DNA of 64,000 bases, from contig JBANAY010000003.1 of assembly GCA_037952775.1 (NCBI GenBank), positions 744,001 to 808,000 on the forward strand, given 5' to 3'. The position numbers and the translations under genes were made by a program. The stretch comes from Clonostachys chloroleuca. Taxonomy: Eukaryota > Ascomycota > Sordariomycetes > Hypocreales > Bionectriaceae. How positions within the stretch are numbered: the first letter of the stretch is position 1; the number at the start of each line of letters is the position of its first letter. The notes under the pieces were generated by a model, which saw only the letters and a program-made list of their open reading frames with translations, searched no databases and was not told where the DNA came from. Below are positions 33,871 to 45,945 of the stretch, in pieces.

Positions 33871-35271
33871 ATGATTCTGACCAAAGTCGCTTTGTCTCTG
33901 CTTGTGGCTATGGCCCAAGCCTGGACCTTGGATAGCAGAGGTAAGTGCTAGTCCTGCCCTCACCCTGCCTAAGTATTCATTGTGCAGATGCTGATAGTAC
34001 GATTCAGAGCTTATCCCCGAGGACGGAAGCTCTCTGACAGAGCGCCGGCTGCCCAAGGTGAGCAAGGTCCGTGGCGTAAACCTCGGCTCCCAGTTCATCA
34101 TCGAGGAGTGGTTCACGAAGGATAGCTGGAAGAACATGGGCTGCTATGGCTGGTACGACGAGTGGAATTGCGTCAAGGCCCTTGGACAAGCCAAGGCTGA
34201 CGAGGTCTGGAAAAATCACTGGAACACGTGGATTACCGAGGCCGATATCAAGCAGATTAAGGAGATTGGCCTTAATACCGTGCGCATTCCTGTCGGCTTC
34301 TGGATGCGAGAGAGCCTTGTTTATGCAAACGAGTATTACCCCCGCGGCGGCCTCCCCTATCTTGACCGTATTGTCGGGTGGTGCAAGAAGTATGGTGTCT
34401 ATGCCATCATCGATCTCCATGGTGCCCCTGGATCACAGTCTCCCAATGAAGAGTTCACTGGCCATGTAAGAAACCTGCCCTGTCTGTTTTATTGTGCACC
34501 TCTCGCTAATAAACCCATTACTAGGGCGTTAACCCCCCCAGTTTTACACTTCTGCCAATTATGAGCGAGCACTGAAGTTCCTCGAGTGGATGACCAACCG
34601 TATCCATACGAATGGCAACTATACAACTGTCGGTATGCTGCAGGTTTTGAACGAACCTGTTCGAGGAGGAGTTAATGCCACCGATATGCGCAAGAATTTC
34701 TATCCAAAGGCATACGAACGCATCCAGGCCGCCGAGGCTAAGCTCAACGTTGCCAAGGCAGACCGCCTCCACATTCAGTTCATGGTGAGTCCCTCCCCGT
34801 TGGTCCTGCTAAATGTTGGTCCATTTCAACTAACAGAAATCGCAGGGCACGAGTTGGGGATCTGGAGATCCAAGAGAGTTCCTGCCCAGCACTGAGATGG
34901 CTTTCTTCGACGCCCACCGCTACCTAAGCTTTGATAACCGCATCGAGGGTACAAAGAAAGCCTACATCACGCAGGCTTGCAAGGACAACATGGGCACCAA
35001 CGTGACGGTAGGCGAATGGTCGCTTTCGGTGAATAGCACGCTGAAGAACACACCCGAATTCAAATACCAGGGCCAGGAAACGTGGTATCGCGCTTACTGG
35101 GCGGCGCAGGCCGAGTCGTTTGAACGCTCCAACGGCTGGATCTTCTGGACCTGGAAGTGCGATGGTGTTGAGGACTGGCGTTGGTGCTACAAGAAGGCGG
35201 TTGAAGCGGGTGTCATCCCTAAGGATGCCGGCTCAGCCGCGACCCTTAGCCCGTGTTCTAGATATACTTAG
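33871..35271 (+). CDS. GH5 exo-beta-1,3-glucanase, secreted
   Basis: Four exons: 33871-33940, 34008-34465, 34542-34784, 34846-35271, giving 398 residues. The N-terminus MILTKVALSLLVAMAQA is a signal peptide, and KVSKVRGVNLGSQFIIEEW is the usual mature start of fungal exo-1,3-glucanases (Exg1/ExgA). GH5 marks are NTVRIPVGFW, the DLHGAPGSQ loop, the acid/base Glu214 in LQVLNEP, DAHRYL, the nucleophile Glu314 in VGEWS, and GWIFWTWK at the end of the barrel. It acts in the cell wall or medium, releasing glucose from beta-1,3-glucan. The third exon needs the acceptor CCCCCCAG at 34540-34541. The nearer acceptor at 34524 would add GVNPPQ-like residues but breaks frame because the C run is seven, not eight, long. 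So the run deserves a check. Confidence 0.9.
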
Positions 35272-35945
35272 ATGATGATCTCTTAGACTTATCACCTTCT
35301 ACTCTCTAACCTTTGCTCGGAATTCTTATGATACATACACTGGGATTTGTCGAGTTTTACTGAAAAGATGGAATTTTCAATAGGAGTGGCCAACCCTGAC
35401 ATAACAATGAAACAATTTTTCTCTAAATCAGGATGAAACGACGGAATTAATGTGCAATAAGATGAGTGAACTGGCCATGTCGATCCCTCCACAGTCACGA
35501 TATACAAATTTGGCGGCATCAAGTCTTCACGAAATTATCGAAATCCAAATTGAATTGGTTACAACATCCCACTATCCAATCACTTCATAGAAAAAGGTTA
35601 AATATATATAGAAGATTATGATCCGAATTTTTTGACTATCCATTGTACTCAATTCGAATGCTTATAGGTTTGACATTATCCTTGATGCAGAAGGTGCTTC
35701 AATAGTTATTCCGGCAAGAAGAAGCTACCCATATGTCTTGGCTTGTCTGCAGAAATGTCACTCATGAACCTTCTCTTAGGGCTAGGACAAAAACGAGAAC
35801 TTACCTATCTAGTCGGAGGCTTGAAAGACCGCCCCCGCCCAGAGACCGTGTAAGTACAAAGTTGAGCGCATAATCTCCAAGTACTTCGAACCATGCTACT
35901 TGTCCCCTAGCAGCAATAAAGTGACTAAACTGGGCAAAGACCGGT
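35272..35945. other. Intergenic between convergent genes
   Basis: Shared 3' region of the GH5 and AtuA-like genes. Nothing recognised. Confidence 0.4.
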
Positions 35946-37717
35946 TCAGTGGCTCAATTGCTGCACTAACTGTTGGTAGTGATTTGGATCTCGGGCAATA
36001 ATAGCTATATTGGCAGTATCTCCTTTATCGCCGGACCTTGCAATTGCAAATTGATGCAGTTGCACCCCTTTGCGACCATTCTGTGGAAGAGTCCCGGGCT
36101 GAGAACTGATATGTACGCGAGTATTTGCAGCCTCAATGAGCTGGCACCCTTGAGCCCTGAACGGCACTGAGACAGGGTTCCGAGTAGCAACTTGAACATG
36201 AGGCATTACTTTGCATCGGTTAATAAGTATACTTCTGGCGACGAAGTTTGGACTACTTCTCGCTCGGTCGGATGTTAGAAGACAGACACCGTGGCAGCTG
36301 TTCGTAAGGAAAGAAGCCGCCTCTTTGCTGAGGATACCGAAAACCTTTCGGTTGGAGTGTCTGGCTGACACCCGTAGCACAACTTCCCTTCGTTTCTCCT
36401 GACTTGCCGCAGGACCCAGGCTGGACTCGTTGCCAATAATGTTGATAGCCGAATCTGAAGAGCTGATTGGGCTCAATGTGCCGGTCAATTGTTGGGCTGC
36501 GATCGTGTTGGTCCTATCAATGAGGGCGGCTCCCAGGCATCTGGCTTTGTCTTCGGCTTCCTCACCGCACACCAGAAAGTCGACGGCGATGCGGTGGCCT
36601 CTCTGTTGTACTGCCGTACACTTCAGCCAGGGGCTTGGTGGCTTTCCTTTGGCTCCACGCACTAAAACATGGCCTGGTTCAACCAGGTCCACCTGAACGT
36701 GGCTCATGTCCACCACGACATCAGGTAGAGCGTAGTTCTCTGGGTCGAGAACTTCATATAGCATTTGTTCGATCACGCTTGCCCGGGAGACCACCCCTCC
36801 AGTCTTCTCCGGTTTCGTGGTGGAGAACGTGTTGTCTTCATTGAAAGTGAGGATTGGATATCCCATGTTGGACCATCCGCCATTGGGGCTGAATGCTGAA
36901 TGTCTCCAATCTGTGAAGTTCCCGCCAGTGACTTGAGCTCCGCATTCAATTACATGTCCTGCGAGCGATGTACTCGCTAGATGATCCAGGTTGGTCTGAG
37001 TCATCTCGTACTGCCACCCATACTCGAATGCCAGGGGTCCGAGAACGAGTGCACTATCAACACACCTACCCGTCACAACGATAGTCGCTCCCTGCTTTAG
37101 TGCTTCGGTGATTGGCTCAGCCCCAATGTAAGCATTCAAGCTCAACAGATTATAGGCCCTATCAAGTTCAACTTCAGGTAAGCTCTCTCCACTGAGAGGG
37201 TCGAACTGTGTGAACGCATCTTGTTCTGCCAAATCGCTGAAATCAGAGAGGATATTGTCGCCATATACAGCTGCGACTTTGATTCGTGACTCGAGTCCTC
37301 TCGATTTGATATGCTCATCGATCGCTCGTTTTAAACCAACTGGGTCTAATCCCCCCGCGTTGGTCACAATCTTAACGCCTTTGACTTCAAGATGAAGTCA
37401 AGGTATGGTGCCATAACCAAGTCCAAGAACTCAGCTATATAGCCCTATTGGATGCGGCAAGTAAACGAGCTAGTAGACCCATCGTCAACTCTATGGTGAC
37501 AAGTGTAATTAGTATTTATTTCCACAAGCAGGTCAGAGCACTCATCTGCTAGGTAGTCGGCAACAAGGTTGTCAAGTTTCGGTTCTTCATTTTCGAGAAA
37601 CTGCTTCACCGCTGAAGCGGAATCACCGCAAAAGGCACTTCCCTTGTGTCAGCTTCACTTGTATGAAGGAATTGCTTTCATAGCGTACCTATAGCATCCA
37701 ATCTTGACTTGCTCCAT
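35946..37717 (-). pseudogene. AtuA/DUF1446 (acyclic terpene utilisation) family protein, damaged near the 5' end
   Basis: The frame 37367-35946 is intact: VTNAGGLDPVGLKRAID, TGRCVDSALVLGPLAFEYGW, SLAGHVIECGAQVTGGNFTDW and WSNMGYPILTF are the glycine-rich core of the AtuA family, followed by a C-terminal DUF4387-like part ending GVQLHQFAIARSGDKGDTANIA. Upstream, exon 1 (37717-37689, MEQVKIGCY) splices to 37637 to give IGCYSAFCGDSASAVKQFLE and then NLVADYLAD, the expected N-terminus. Between these and the core, the pieces GLLARLLAASNR, GYIAEFLDLVMAPYLDFILKSK and GVKIVTNAGGL lie in different frames. One G missing in GGG near 37443 and one in AAAGG near 37378 would reconnect them, and the splice near 37510 is also unclear. 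Pseudogene or indel-rich assembly. The family acts in terpenoid acid catabolism in bacteria; its fungal role is unclear. Confidence 0.8.
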
Positions 37718-38233
37718 TTCAGCGCCAAAAAGACAATTTACGATGAATCCGAGGATATCGGTCTCAGGCATGCGGTGGTATAGACATAGCCCAGTTGCTG
37801 TTAGTTCGTACGACGACAAGCGGTAGGCATAGTTTCGCTGAGCCGGTGGTGGGTGGGGACGGCAATACAGTACCGTTCTCGCCTTAACCATGACAAGCCC
37901 CAGTAAGCCTTGGCATGTTTTTATTCACATCTAAGGTACTGCATATCTATTTAACCTGGTTATACTTAGTATAGTAATATATATTTTATTAAAATTTTAA
38001 GAAAGCTAGAATAGATACTATTACCTAATTTATAGATTATACTTATATATAATCTGATTTTATTATTACTTTTAATTAGTATTAAAATTAAAAATATTAA
38101 CTAAATATAATATATAACTAAATTATAAGATCTATTTCTTTTAATTTTTAATTTAAATAATATTAAGAATATAATTAAGAAAAAATAATAAATCTAAAGA
38201 ATAAAGAATTATATATTATTTAAATAGAAAATT
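37718..38233. other. Gene-island right border, becoming AT-rich
   Basis: GC-balanced to about 37930, then AT-rich RIPed DNA with no readable element up to the gypsy LTR piece at 38234. Confidence 0.5.
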
Positions 38234-38490
38234 TATAATAGTTAGACTAATTTATATTAAACAGAGGTATAGAATATGTTAGAGTTAAACTAATTAGAGT
38301 ATTATTCTAAATAGTTATTATAAATAAAGGCTACCTCTGGACTATAGGATATTATATATAAGGTAGATAAAATAGATCTACTTTAGTAATTAATAAGAGT
38401 AACTTTATTTTAAATAAGTAAAACCTTAAATAAAAACTATTATAAAAACTCTAGTAAATATATTAGTATATATATATATATTTATTTCTA
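38234..38490. repeat. Two gypsy LTR ends fused in opposite orientation
   Basis: 38234-38314 matches the reverse complement of the last about 80 bp of the gypsy LTR (compare 50972-51050). At 38316 a forward LTR of subtype A starts (TATTATAAATAAAGGC for TGTTACGAACAAAGGC) and runs about 174 bp before ending at the next element. Both parts are RIPed. Confidence 0.7.
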
Positions 38491-38497
38491 AAGTATA

Positions 38498-40900
38498 ATA
38501 ATATAATCTATTAGTATATAGATTAAACTAGTATATAGATTATTTTCTCTAAATTTTTAACTCTTTAACTTTAAACTTTAATTACTTAATTAATATTTAT
38601 ATAGTAAACTAAGAAAGAGGGATAAATTACCTTTACCCTTTAAGCTCTAGTAAGAATATTAAAATTAAATCTCTAGAAAGTTATATTAATCTATAATATT
38701 AGCTATATAATACTATAGTAATAGAAATATAGCTGAACTCCTTAGATAGATTATTAATTTAGTAATTAGAATCTTATTAATCTAGAGAAGTAGATTATTA
38801 TTAAGAGAGTTCTTAATCTAGATTCTTAAGTATTTTTACTATATTTTCTTAAAATAAAAGATATAGCTAATCTCTTATTATATAATTATAATATAGAGTA
38901 TATTAGTCTTAATTAGATCTCTTATTTTATTAAATACTAATTACTATTTAAAATAGTTTTATTTTATAAATATAACTATTAGAGAGCTTTATAGAAAAAT
39001 CCTTAAATTATCTAATTATAGTTTAATCTTATATAGAATATAATAGCTAAATATAGTATTCTTAATAAAAATATCTATAACTTTAATAAAACTAGCTTTC
39101 TAATAAACTAGATTAGTATCTATATTATAATTATATACTTTAATTAAATAGTAAGATCTAAATTAGTATAATTTAGTAATTAGAAATAGATTTCTTTAAT
39201 CTAGATAATTAATATAGCTAATTAGATAATTCTATTATTTCTAATAGTAAAAAACTAATATTATTTTTTATTCTAAATTTAAAATTCTAATTTACTATTT
39301 AATTAGAGGATTTCTATTAGTAAAAATAGCTAAATCTTAAATATAATTATTATAGATTAGATTAAATATTTTAATAAAAATACTTAAATTAAAACTAAAA
39401 GTAAATATTATCTTTTTATACTAAATAGCTATAAGAGTTATTACTTAATAGAGTTTAAGAAATATTATAAGGAAAATAATATTATTACTCTCTATATATC
39501 TTTTTACTTTTCTTATTTACTCTAACTACTAGATATTAACTATTTTAATCTATTAAAAAAAATATATAATTAGTAAATTAAATATTTAATAAAGATCTAA
39601 ATTACTTATATTATAAAGAAAAACTTCTTTCTAGTATTTATAATAGTATTTAATATCTTTTTTACTAAAGAAAATATTTTAAGAATATTTTAAAAAGCTA
39701 GATTTATTTCTTTAAATCTAGAAAGTATAATTTTAAAGCTAGATATATAAATAAATATACTAATATTATTAAAATTATTCTTTAAACTATCTATTACTTA
39801 GTAGTTAAAGATTCTAATTAATCTATTAGAGATAATTTTATAATCTGAATATTTTAAGAGATAAGTATAATATTATTAGAGTAACTTTCTAAATCTAATT
39901 ATTAAGAGTATTAAGTAGATTATAAAGAGTATATAGTAAGTTATATATAAGCTTATATTTCTAAAGGGAAAAATATCTAAGTTTTAAAAAAATAAATAAA
40001 TAATTAAATAAGTACTAAAGAATTAAAAAGCTATACTTATATAAAGAAAGCTCTTTTAATATATAGAAATTATAGAATTTTATAGTTAAAAGGGATATTA
40101 AATAATAGATATAGATAGAAGATTATATAGATTATAATTAGAAATCTTATTAAAAGTAAGATACTTAGTAATATAATGTATATAATAAGATAGATTATAA
40201 TATATAGATTTATAAAATAATAAAAGAGTTATTTAGTTCTAATTCTAAAGTTACTATAAGTAATTAGATTAAAAAGTAAAAACTAGAGAGTATTTTAATT
40301 AGACTTTATTAAAAATAGTAGAAATATACCTTTAAGACTAGTTAGACTATATCTTAATTAGATCTAATTAAAATATCTTAAGGCTAGCTAATTATCTAGA
40401 TCTAGTTAAAATCTATCTAGAGATATAATATCTTAGTTATAGTAGTTTTTTAAAAAGAGATAGAAAAGATTAAAATAGAAAAAGAAAAAAAAAGAAATAG
40501 TATTATCTTTATATTTATTAAGCTTTATAGTTTAGAATATATAAACTATTTTTAGAAATGTCGGGATAGCTAGTTAGTCAAGGCTCTTGCGATCACGTGG
40601 CCTAACCACGTGACCGCTCCAGCCTCTATTTAACCCCGGGCCACGGGCCCGTAGGCCAGCTAGCTAGCTAGAGAAGAACATATACAGAATACAACAGAAC
40701 CTATCCAACAGCATATGCTAAGGAAGTCCTTCCAACAAGAAAGATATTTTTTCTAGCTATATTAATATATAATAATAATATAAAAAATATTTCTAGAAAA
40801 TATAAAGCTTTAGAATAAAAATTATATATTTTAATAATAAAAAAATTAGGAAAAGTAATCTATATACTGATTTAATCTATATACTAGTAGATTATATTAT
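38498..40900. mobile_element. Putative TIR DNA transposon, RIPed, with a solo LTR inside
   Basis: The left end (about 38498-38555) and the reverse complement of the right end (about 40843-40900) share ATAATATAATCTA(T/C)TAGTA and TATAGATTAAA(C/T), over about 55 imperfect bases. Without the 184-bp LTR insertion the element is about 2.2 kb, the size of Tc1/mariner (Fot1/Tan1-like) elements. The interior is too mutated to read a transposase, so class is inference. Confidence 0.45.
40559..40737 (+). mobile_element. Solo LTR, 179 bp, un-RIPed (copy 2)
   Basis: Nearly identical to 4239-4418 (a few substitutions and one missing base), starting TGTCGGGATAG and ending CTTCCAACA. Flanked by an exact duplication AGAAA (40554-40558 and 40738-40742). 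Surrounded by very AT-rich DNA yet shows no RIP itself. Confidence 0.87.
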
Positions 40901-40904
40901 CTAG

Positions 40905-41459
40905 TAATTAATTAATTAAGTAATTAATAGTAAAATATAATTAATTAATTAATTATAATAAGCTTTAAATTAGAAAGGAAATATAATTATTATTATTAGA
41001 TAATAAGCTTTCCCTCTTAGGGGTTATAATTATAGCTAGGTTATTTATATATCTAGCTATATAAATACCTCCTATTACTAGAGTTTTTATAAGATTAATA
41101 CCTATACCCAGGCTAAAAGTATAATATTTTAACTTTATCTTATAGTATTAAAGGTTTAGATATAAACTACTAATTATATTTTTAAAAAATATATATCAGA
41201 TTATATATTATCTGATCTTAGGATATACTCTTATTTATAGTAAAACTAATAAAAAAAAATAAGAACTTTATTTATTATTATAATTAAGCTCTAGCTACTA
41301 GAGAAAATTATATTAGATATATTATTATTATTATAATAAAAGGATAATTATTAATTAGTAATTAGTAATAATAAGTTTAAAAAGATATTATAATTAATTA
41401 TAGATAATAAGTATTTTTCTTTAGAGTTTATAATTAAATTATATACTTTTTTTTAGGGG
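40905..41459. other. AT-rich decayed repeat, unassigned
   Basis: No frame or terminal structure readable. Confidence 0.4.
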
Positions 41460-42400
41460 TTTTTACTATATTTAAGGGATATTCTAAGATCAGGTTATAT
41501 ATAACTAGATCTATATAATTTATTTTTAACTAAGTTTTAATCTATATCTAACTTTTAATTCTATTTTTTTTTTACCTTTTTATTTATATAAGCTAAAGTA
41601 AAATAATAGTATCTCTAAAAACTCTAAGAAAAGCTTACTAAGTATATAACTTAGCTATAGACCCTAAGGGGGAATACTTATTATTTATAATTAACTATAA
41701 TATCTCTCTAAGCTTATTATTACTAATCCCTAATTACTAACTATTAACTATCTCTCCTTATAATAATAATAGATACCTCTAATATTATTATCCCCTATAG
41801 CTAGGGCCTGGTTATTATAAGCAACCGGGTTCTTATACTTATAATAGTTATTATTAATAAGAACTATTAGGATCTCTTTTCAGATATTAATTATTTAAGC
41901 TTATAATCTATTATAGATTTACTTATAGTAATAAAGCTGCTCTCTCTTATATAGATCTAGCAGTTATACCTACTAGGGCTATTACTCTATCTAGTAGCTA
42001 GCTAATAAGAAGATATATAGATAATCCTAGCTTTTAATATACTTATAGAGGATTATATAAATATTCCTCTAGTACTTAATAGTTATTATAATCTAATATA
42101 CTATATATAGTACTAGTAGATAATATACTAGATTAAGTTAATCCAGGCTAAGATAGCTCTTTAAGTTTAAAAGTCTATTAGTTAGTAATATTAGGTAAAT
42201 AGAAGAGAATTAATTAAATAGAATAGAATTATTAAAAAGTTTATTAGAGGGAAAAATTAAATTAAATAAGATTAATTAGATAGTATTTAGAATTATAGTA
42301 GATTAGTTAATTACTACTATAGAATATTTAAAGAATATAATAACTAATTATAAAGTTACTATATACTAATTAAAAGACTAAATATAGTTTTATATAGTAT
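41460..42400 (+). repeat. About 0.93-kb dispersed repeat, copy 1
   Basis: Direct repeat of about 63000-63922: shared blocks include TTTTACTATATTTAA, AAGATCAG(G/A)TTATATATAACTAGAT, AAGCTAAAGTAAAATAATA and CTTACTAAGTATATAACTTAGC. Differences are overwhelmingly C/T and G/A. The copy here keeps more G and C. No protein recognised. Confidence 0.75.
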
Positions 42401-44467
42401 AAAGCTTATAAGATATTTATTTAAGTATTATATAATCTACTAACTAAGTTATTAATTAAGCTCAGCCTTATAATAAATTCTACTATCTTTATAAAACTCT
42501 TAAAGCTATCTATAAAGGTATTATACTATACTAGTAAATAATTTAGAGTTATAGCTTTCTGAATAATCCAGATCCTTCTCTAATAACTCCTTACTAAAAA
42601 GTATTAGATAGACTATAGTACTCTGTTCCTTTAAGCTTACTATAGATTAAAAGGAATATTATCCTATAAAAATTATAATAGGCTTAAAGATAACTATTTC
42701 TCTTAAAAATAATTAAAATTTAAGATCAGCTCTATATTAAGCTTTAAATCTTCCCTTAGTTTATATAGCTAGGAAATAATTATCTAGACTAATATATAGA
42801 TATCCTTTATTATAGTAACCTAGATACTTTTCTCTTTATTATTAGATTAGTTAATATAGATCGGATTAACCTAGAGCTAATCTCTATTCTATCCCTGCTG
42901 ATCTGAACTATTCTCAGTAGATAATTTAACCCGGTAAGATACTTCTACTAAGAATAACTCGAGATTCTTTATAATCAGTAAAGACTTCCCCTTTAATTAA
43001 ATTTTCTATATTGTCCCTTTACTACTCTTATATATAATAAGACTATAAATTTCAGGGCTTTATTTCGGAGGAAGATCTTATAGTCTAAGGCGATATACTC
43101 AGTAGTACTTATCTTAATCTATATAAGCTGGATATTACTCTTAGGAAGGTATTTATATTTAAATTTTTCAGTTATTATATTTTCTAACTTATATTTTAGT
43201 AGTAAGTCTTAATAGAAAGCTAAATATTAGAAATTAAATATTAATAGATAGAGTAGAATAGCTAAATAAAATTACTCTGAGTTATATATTCCTTATATCT
43301 AAGGAGAGTATTTTTATAAGTAGTTAGACTCTTTATCCTAATAGGGGTATTATTATTAATAGTTAATCTATATAGCTACTAGATTGATAAGAATATAAAT
43401 ACTCCTCTCACCCTTATAAATTACTGAGGTACCCGGTATAAAAAGTACTATTAGAATATCTATTTTATATTACCTGGAGATTATACAGGTGCTAAGTAGT
43501 AGGGAATTATAACGGTCGGGTTGTCTAAGGGAGAAACCGAGTAGAATACTGATCGACCTGTTAGTATCGCTATTGGCAGGTACTAAAAAAGTTATATCTA
43601 GAGGCTGCAGAGACCTGCTACTGTCGACTCTGATCTATATTTGTATCTTTATTAATAATAATGGTATAATCTATAGACTTCTATTAGCTCTGCCCCTTTC
43701 GAGCTCTAGAATAGAACCAGTATATACCCTGAGACTTGCTATTACTTTTAGTATTACTATCTGTCTGGACCTGGGAGGTTGAACTAGTTATCCAGTTGAG
43801 TAAAGTATAAATACTAGGCACGCTTGGCCTGGTACTAATATTACTGCTTATCTATTTAGCTTTCTATAGCTCTTTAATTGATAGGAGCTTATCAGGTAAG
43901 CTAGGAGTCTTATCTGTTTTAACTTCAGCTAGTATATAACTTATATCTCTGGTAATATTATTTCTTATACCGGTAATCTCTTTAATAGTCTCCCCAGTAT
44001 ACTAGAAAGGCTATATATTATCTAATTCCTCAGCTGTATTTGAGATCTGGATATAGCTTTAAGGTGAAGAAACTGTGTATTATTACCCCTTTAACTTTTG
44101 TGATATAAGCTGTGGAGGTATATATAGTCTGAATTGGAGAGCTATTATATAAGTTTCAAAATAGATTATTAAAGGTGAATTTAGATAAGGAGTTAAAATA
44201 TTTGGGATTAAAGTAGTGTGATAGACTTTGTCTAGTGTAGAAGTTGATAGCAGATATAAAACCAGTATATTATATGGTGGAGGAAGGCCTCCTTTTATAG
44301 ATATATATTCCTTTCTTTGCCAGCCCCCCGCCATTATTACTGTAGCAAAGGACATGGTCCAGCTCAGGTCATCCACCCGAAAATGAATCGTGGTAAAAGC
44401 GGGCTCCTCGGATCCATTCCCCTGGCTTTCCTGGGTTAATTGTTACTACTTAACGTAACGAGATAAG
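42401..44467. other. AT-rich decayed repeat, partly less mutated
   Basis: Mostly AT-rich. From about 43500 the GC content rises and two short frames appear (43573-43782 plus, 44083-44376 minus), but neither looks like a known protein. Probably further transposon remains. Confidence 0.35.
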
Positions 44468-44675
44468 CCCCATGCAAAACATACTAAGGTCAGCTTATCG
44501 CCGTTTCATCCACCTCGAAGGCGTCAAGTTACAAACTACTATCAAACACCAAGATCAGCAATCATCACTATCTCATTCATCTCAGAGGTATCTACTTACA
44601 TCCTATACCAGCAAACATACTAAGGTCAGTAATTATCACTATCTTATCTATCTTAAGAGTATCTACTTATAGTCT
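44468..44675 (+). repeat. Three imperfect tandem copies of an about 70-bp unit
   Basis: Units start near 44473, 44541 and 44608: the first and third share AACATACTAAGGTCAG, and the second and third share TATCACTATCT...CATCT(C/T)A...GTATCTACTTA. The third copy is more AT-rich than the others. Confidence 0.6.
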
Positions 44676-45678
44676 ATAAGACCAAGTTACCCCCTTCCTG
44701 CTGTTCCTAGTTTGGTTCAGATACTCCCTATTACCAGCCTTCTAACTTTAAAGCTAAGGCGTAGTACCCTCTGAAGCGACCTCCTGATAAATATTTCTAC
44801 AGTTGAATCTATTGGCTTGTTCTTTGATCGCTTTAAATATCCTTTACCGACGAACTAGACTGATATAACTTTGAGTGGGAATTATAATAGTATAAGAGAA
44901 CGGCTAGAGGGGTTGCTTATGAAACTGGACAACTGGACAAGGGAATCCTCTTACAATATGCTGAGATTATTACAGGTAAGAAATGCTGTATAAGTGAACT
45001 GTTTTCGGCCGGGCAGTATCTTAATAAACTCTGTTCGAAAAAGGGTCGCTGGCTTTTACCTTCGAAGATCAGCTATATTTTAGGGTTCTTACTATAGTAC
45101 AGGAAGTTGTTTTTAATCCTAGAAAAGCTCAGTAAACTGCTACTATCTAGTATAATCTCCTTCTCTGCGCCCTTGATTGGTCTATACTATACTATACGTT
45201 CTTAATTCCCTCTCTGCCTTGGTGGAGATTATTGGGAGTTGGTATGGTGTTACTAAGCAAGACCTTGTGATAACTATCGAATGCGCTGATGCTGGAAGCT
45301 TTTCGTGATCGACTTGGCGATAGGACTCTGAGCAGTAGGTTGCTCCTTCTGTCTGCGTACTATAGCTAAGGTAGTAATCGTACTTTATCCTGGACTGAAA
45401 ACATACATTGGAGAGTATTAATAGATCTGGTAGAGTTGAGCGTGACTATAATGACTCTGTTGGGGCTACTTGTGCCTTAAAGTACTCAATATGTAGTAGA
45501 ATCTGCGCTTAGCGTTAAGTAAATGAAGCTATAATAGTAAGATAAAATATTTTGGCAAGCGGTAGAGATAATAAGGGATCGTAGAATTTCCTACCTTGAG
45601 GAAGAAAAATACAGCTATACTAAATTAGGTATGGTTGTTGGTTTGAGGAACTATGCAACGAGAAGTTAACCGATATCG

Positions 45679-45945
45679 TCATAGTCCTGCGAATAGAACC
45701 TTGTTGTTACCAGCATATATTACTCTCCATGGCCTATACCGTCCTGGATATACAAAGCGAAGAGTCTCTGCGACTGCGTACGGTCCATTGAAGAGACGGA
45801 AATTTTGCCATTTCTCCACCCCTCTCCCGTAACTCTCTATCAAAGATTTGCAGTATTCTAACACAACATTCACCCCGCACAAAATAAAACGGTGGATTGA
45901 TCTTACATCATAAGTAGGTAGACAGCTATTCCAAAAACTCCACAT
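45679..45945 (-). CDS. Hypothetical 88-residue frame, doubtful
   Basis: Starts at an ATG (MWSFWNSCLPTYDVRS) and ends at a stop at 45679, in an island of normal base composition. I recognise no family, and no intron signal extends it. It may be a gene fragment caught between repeats or a chance frame. Confidence 0.2.
   Translation of the reverse strand: MWSFWNSCLPTYDVRSIHRFILCGVNVVLEYCKSLIESYGRGVEKWQNFRLFNGPYAVAETLRFVYPGRYRPWRVIYAGNNKVLFAGL

Noticed and set aside
34524..34541. Frameshift call in the GH5 gene at the C7 run
   Set aside because: An in-frame acceptor (CCCCCCAG at 34540-34541) restores a continuous 398-residue protein, so no mutation has to be assumed, though the run should be checked.
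37655..37891. 78-residue minus-strand frame starting MVKARTVLYC
   Set aside because: Only its part from MEQVKIGCY (37717) makes sense, as first exon of the AtuA-like gene; the upstream portion shows no homology.
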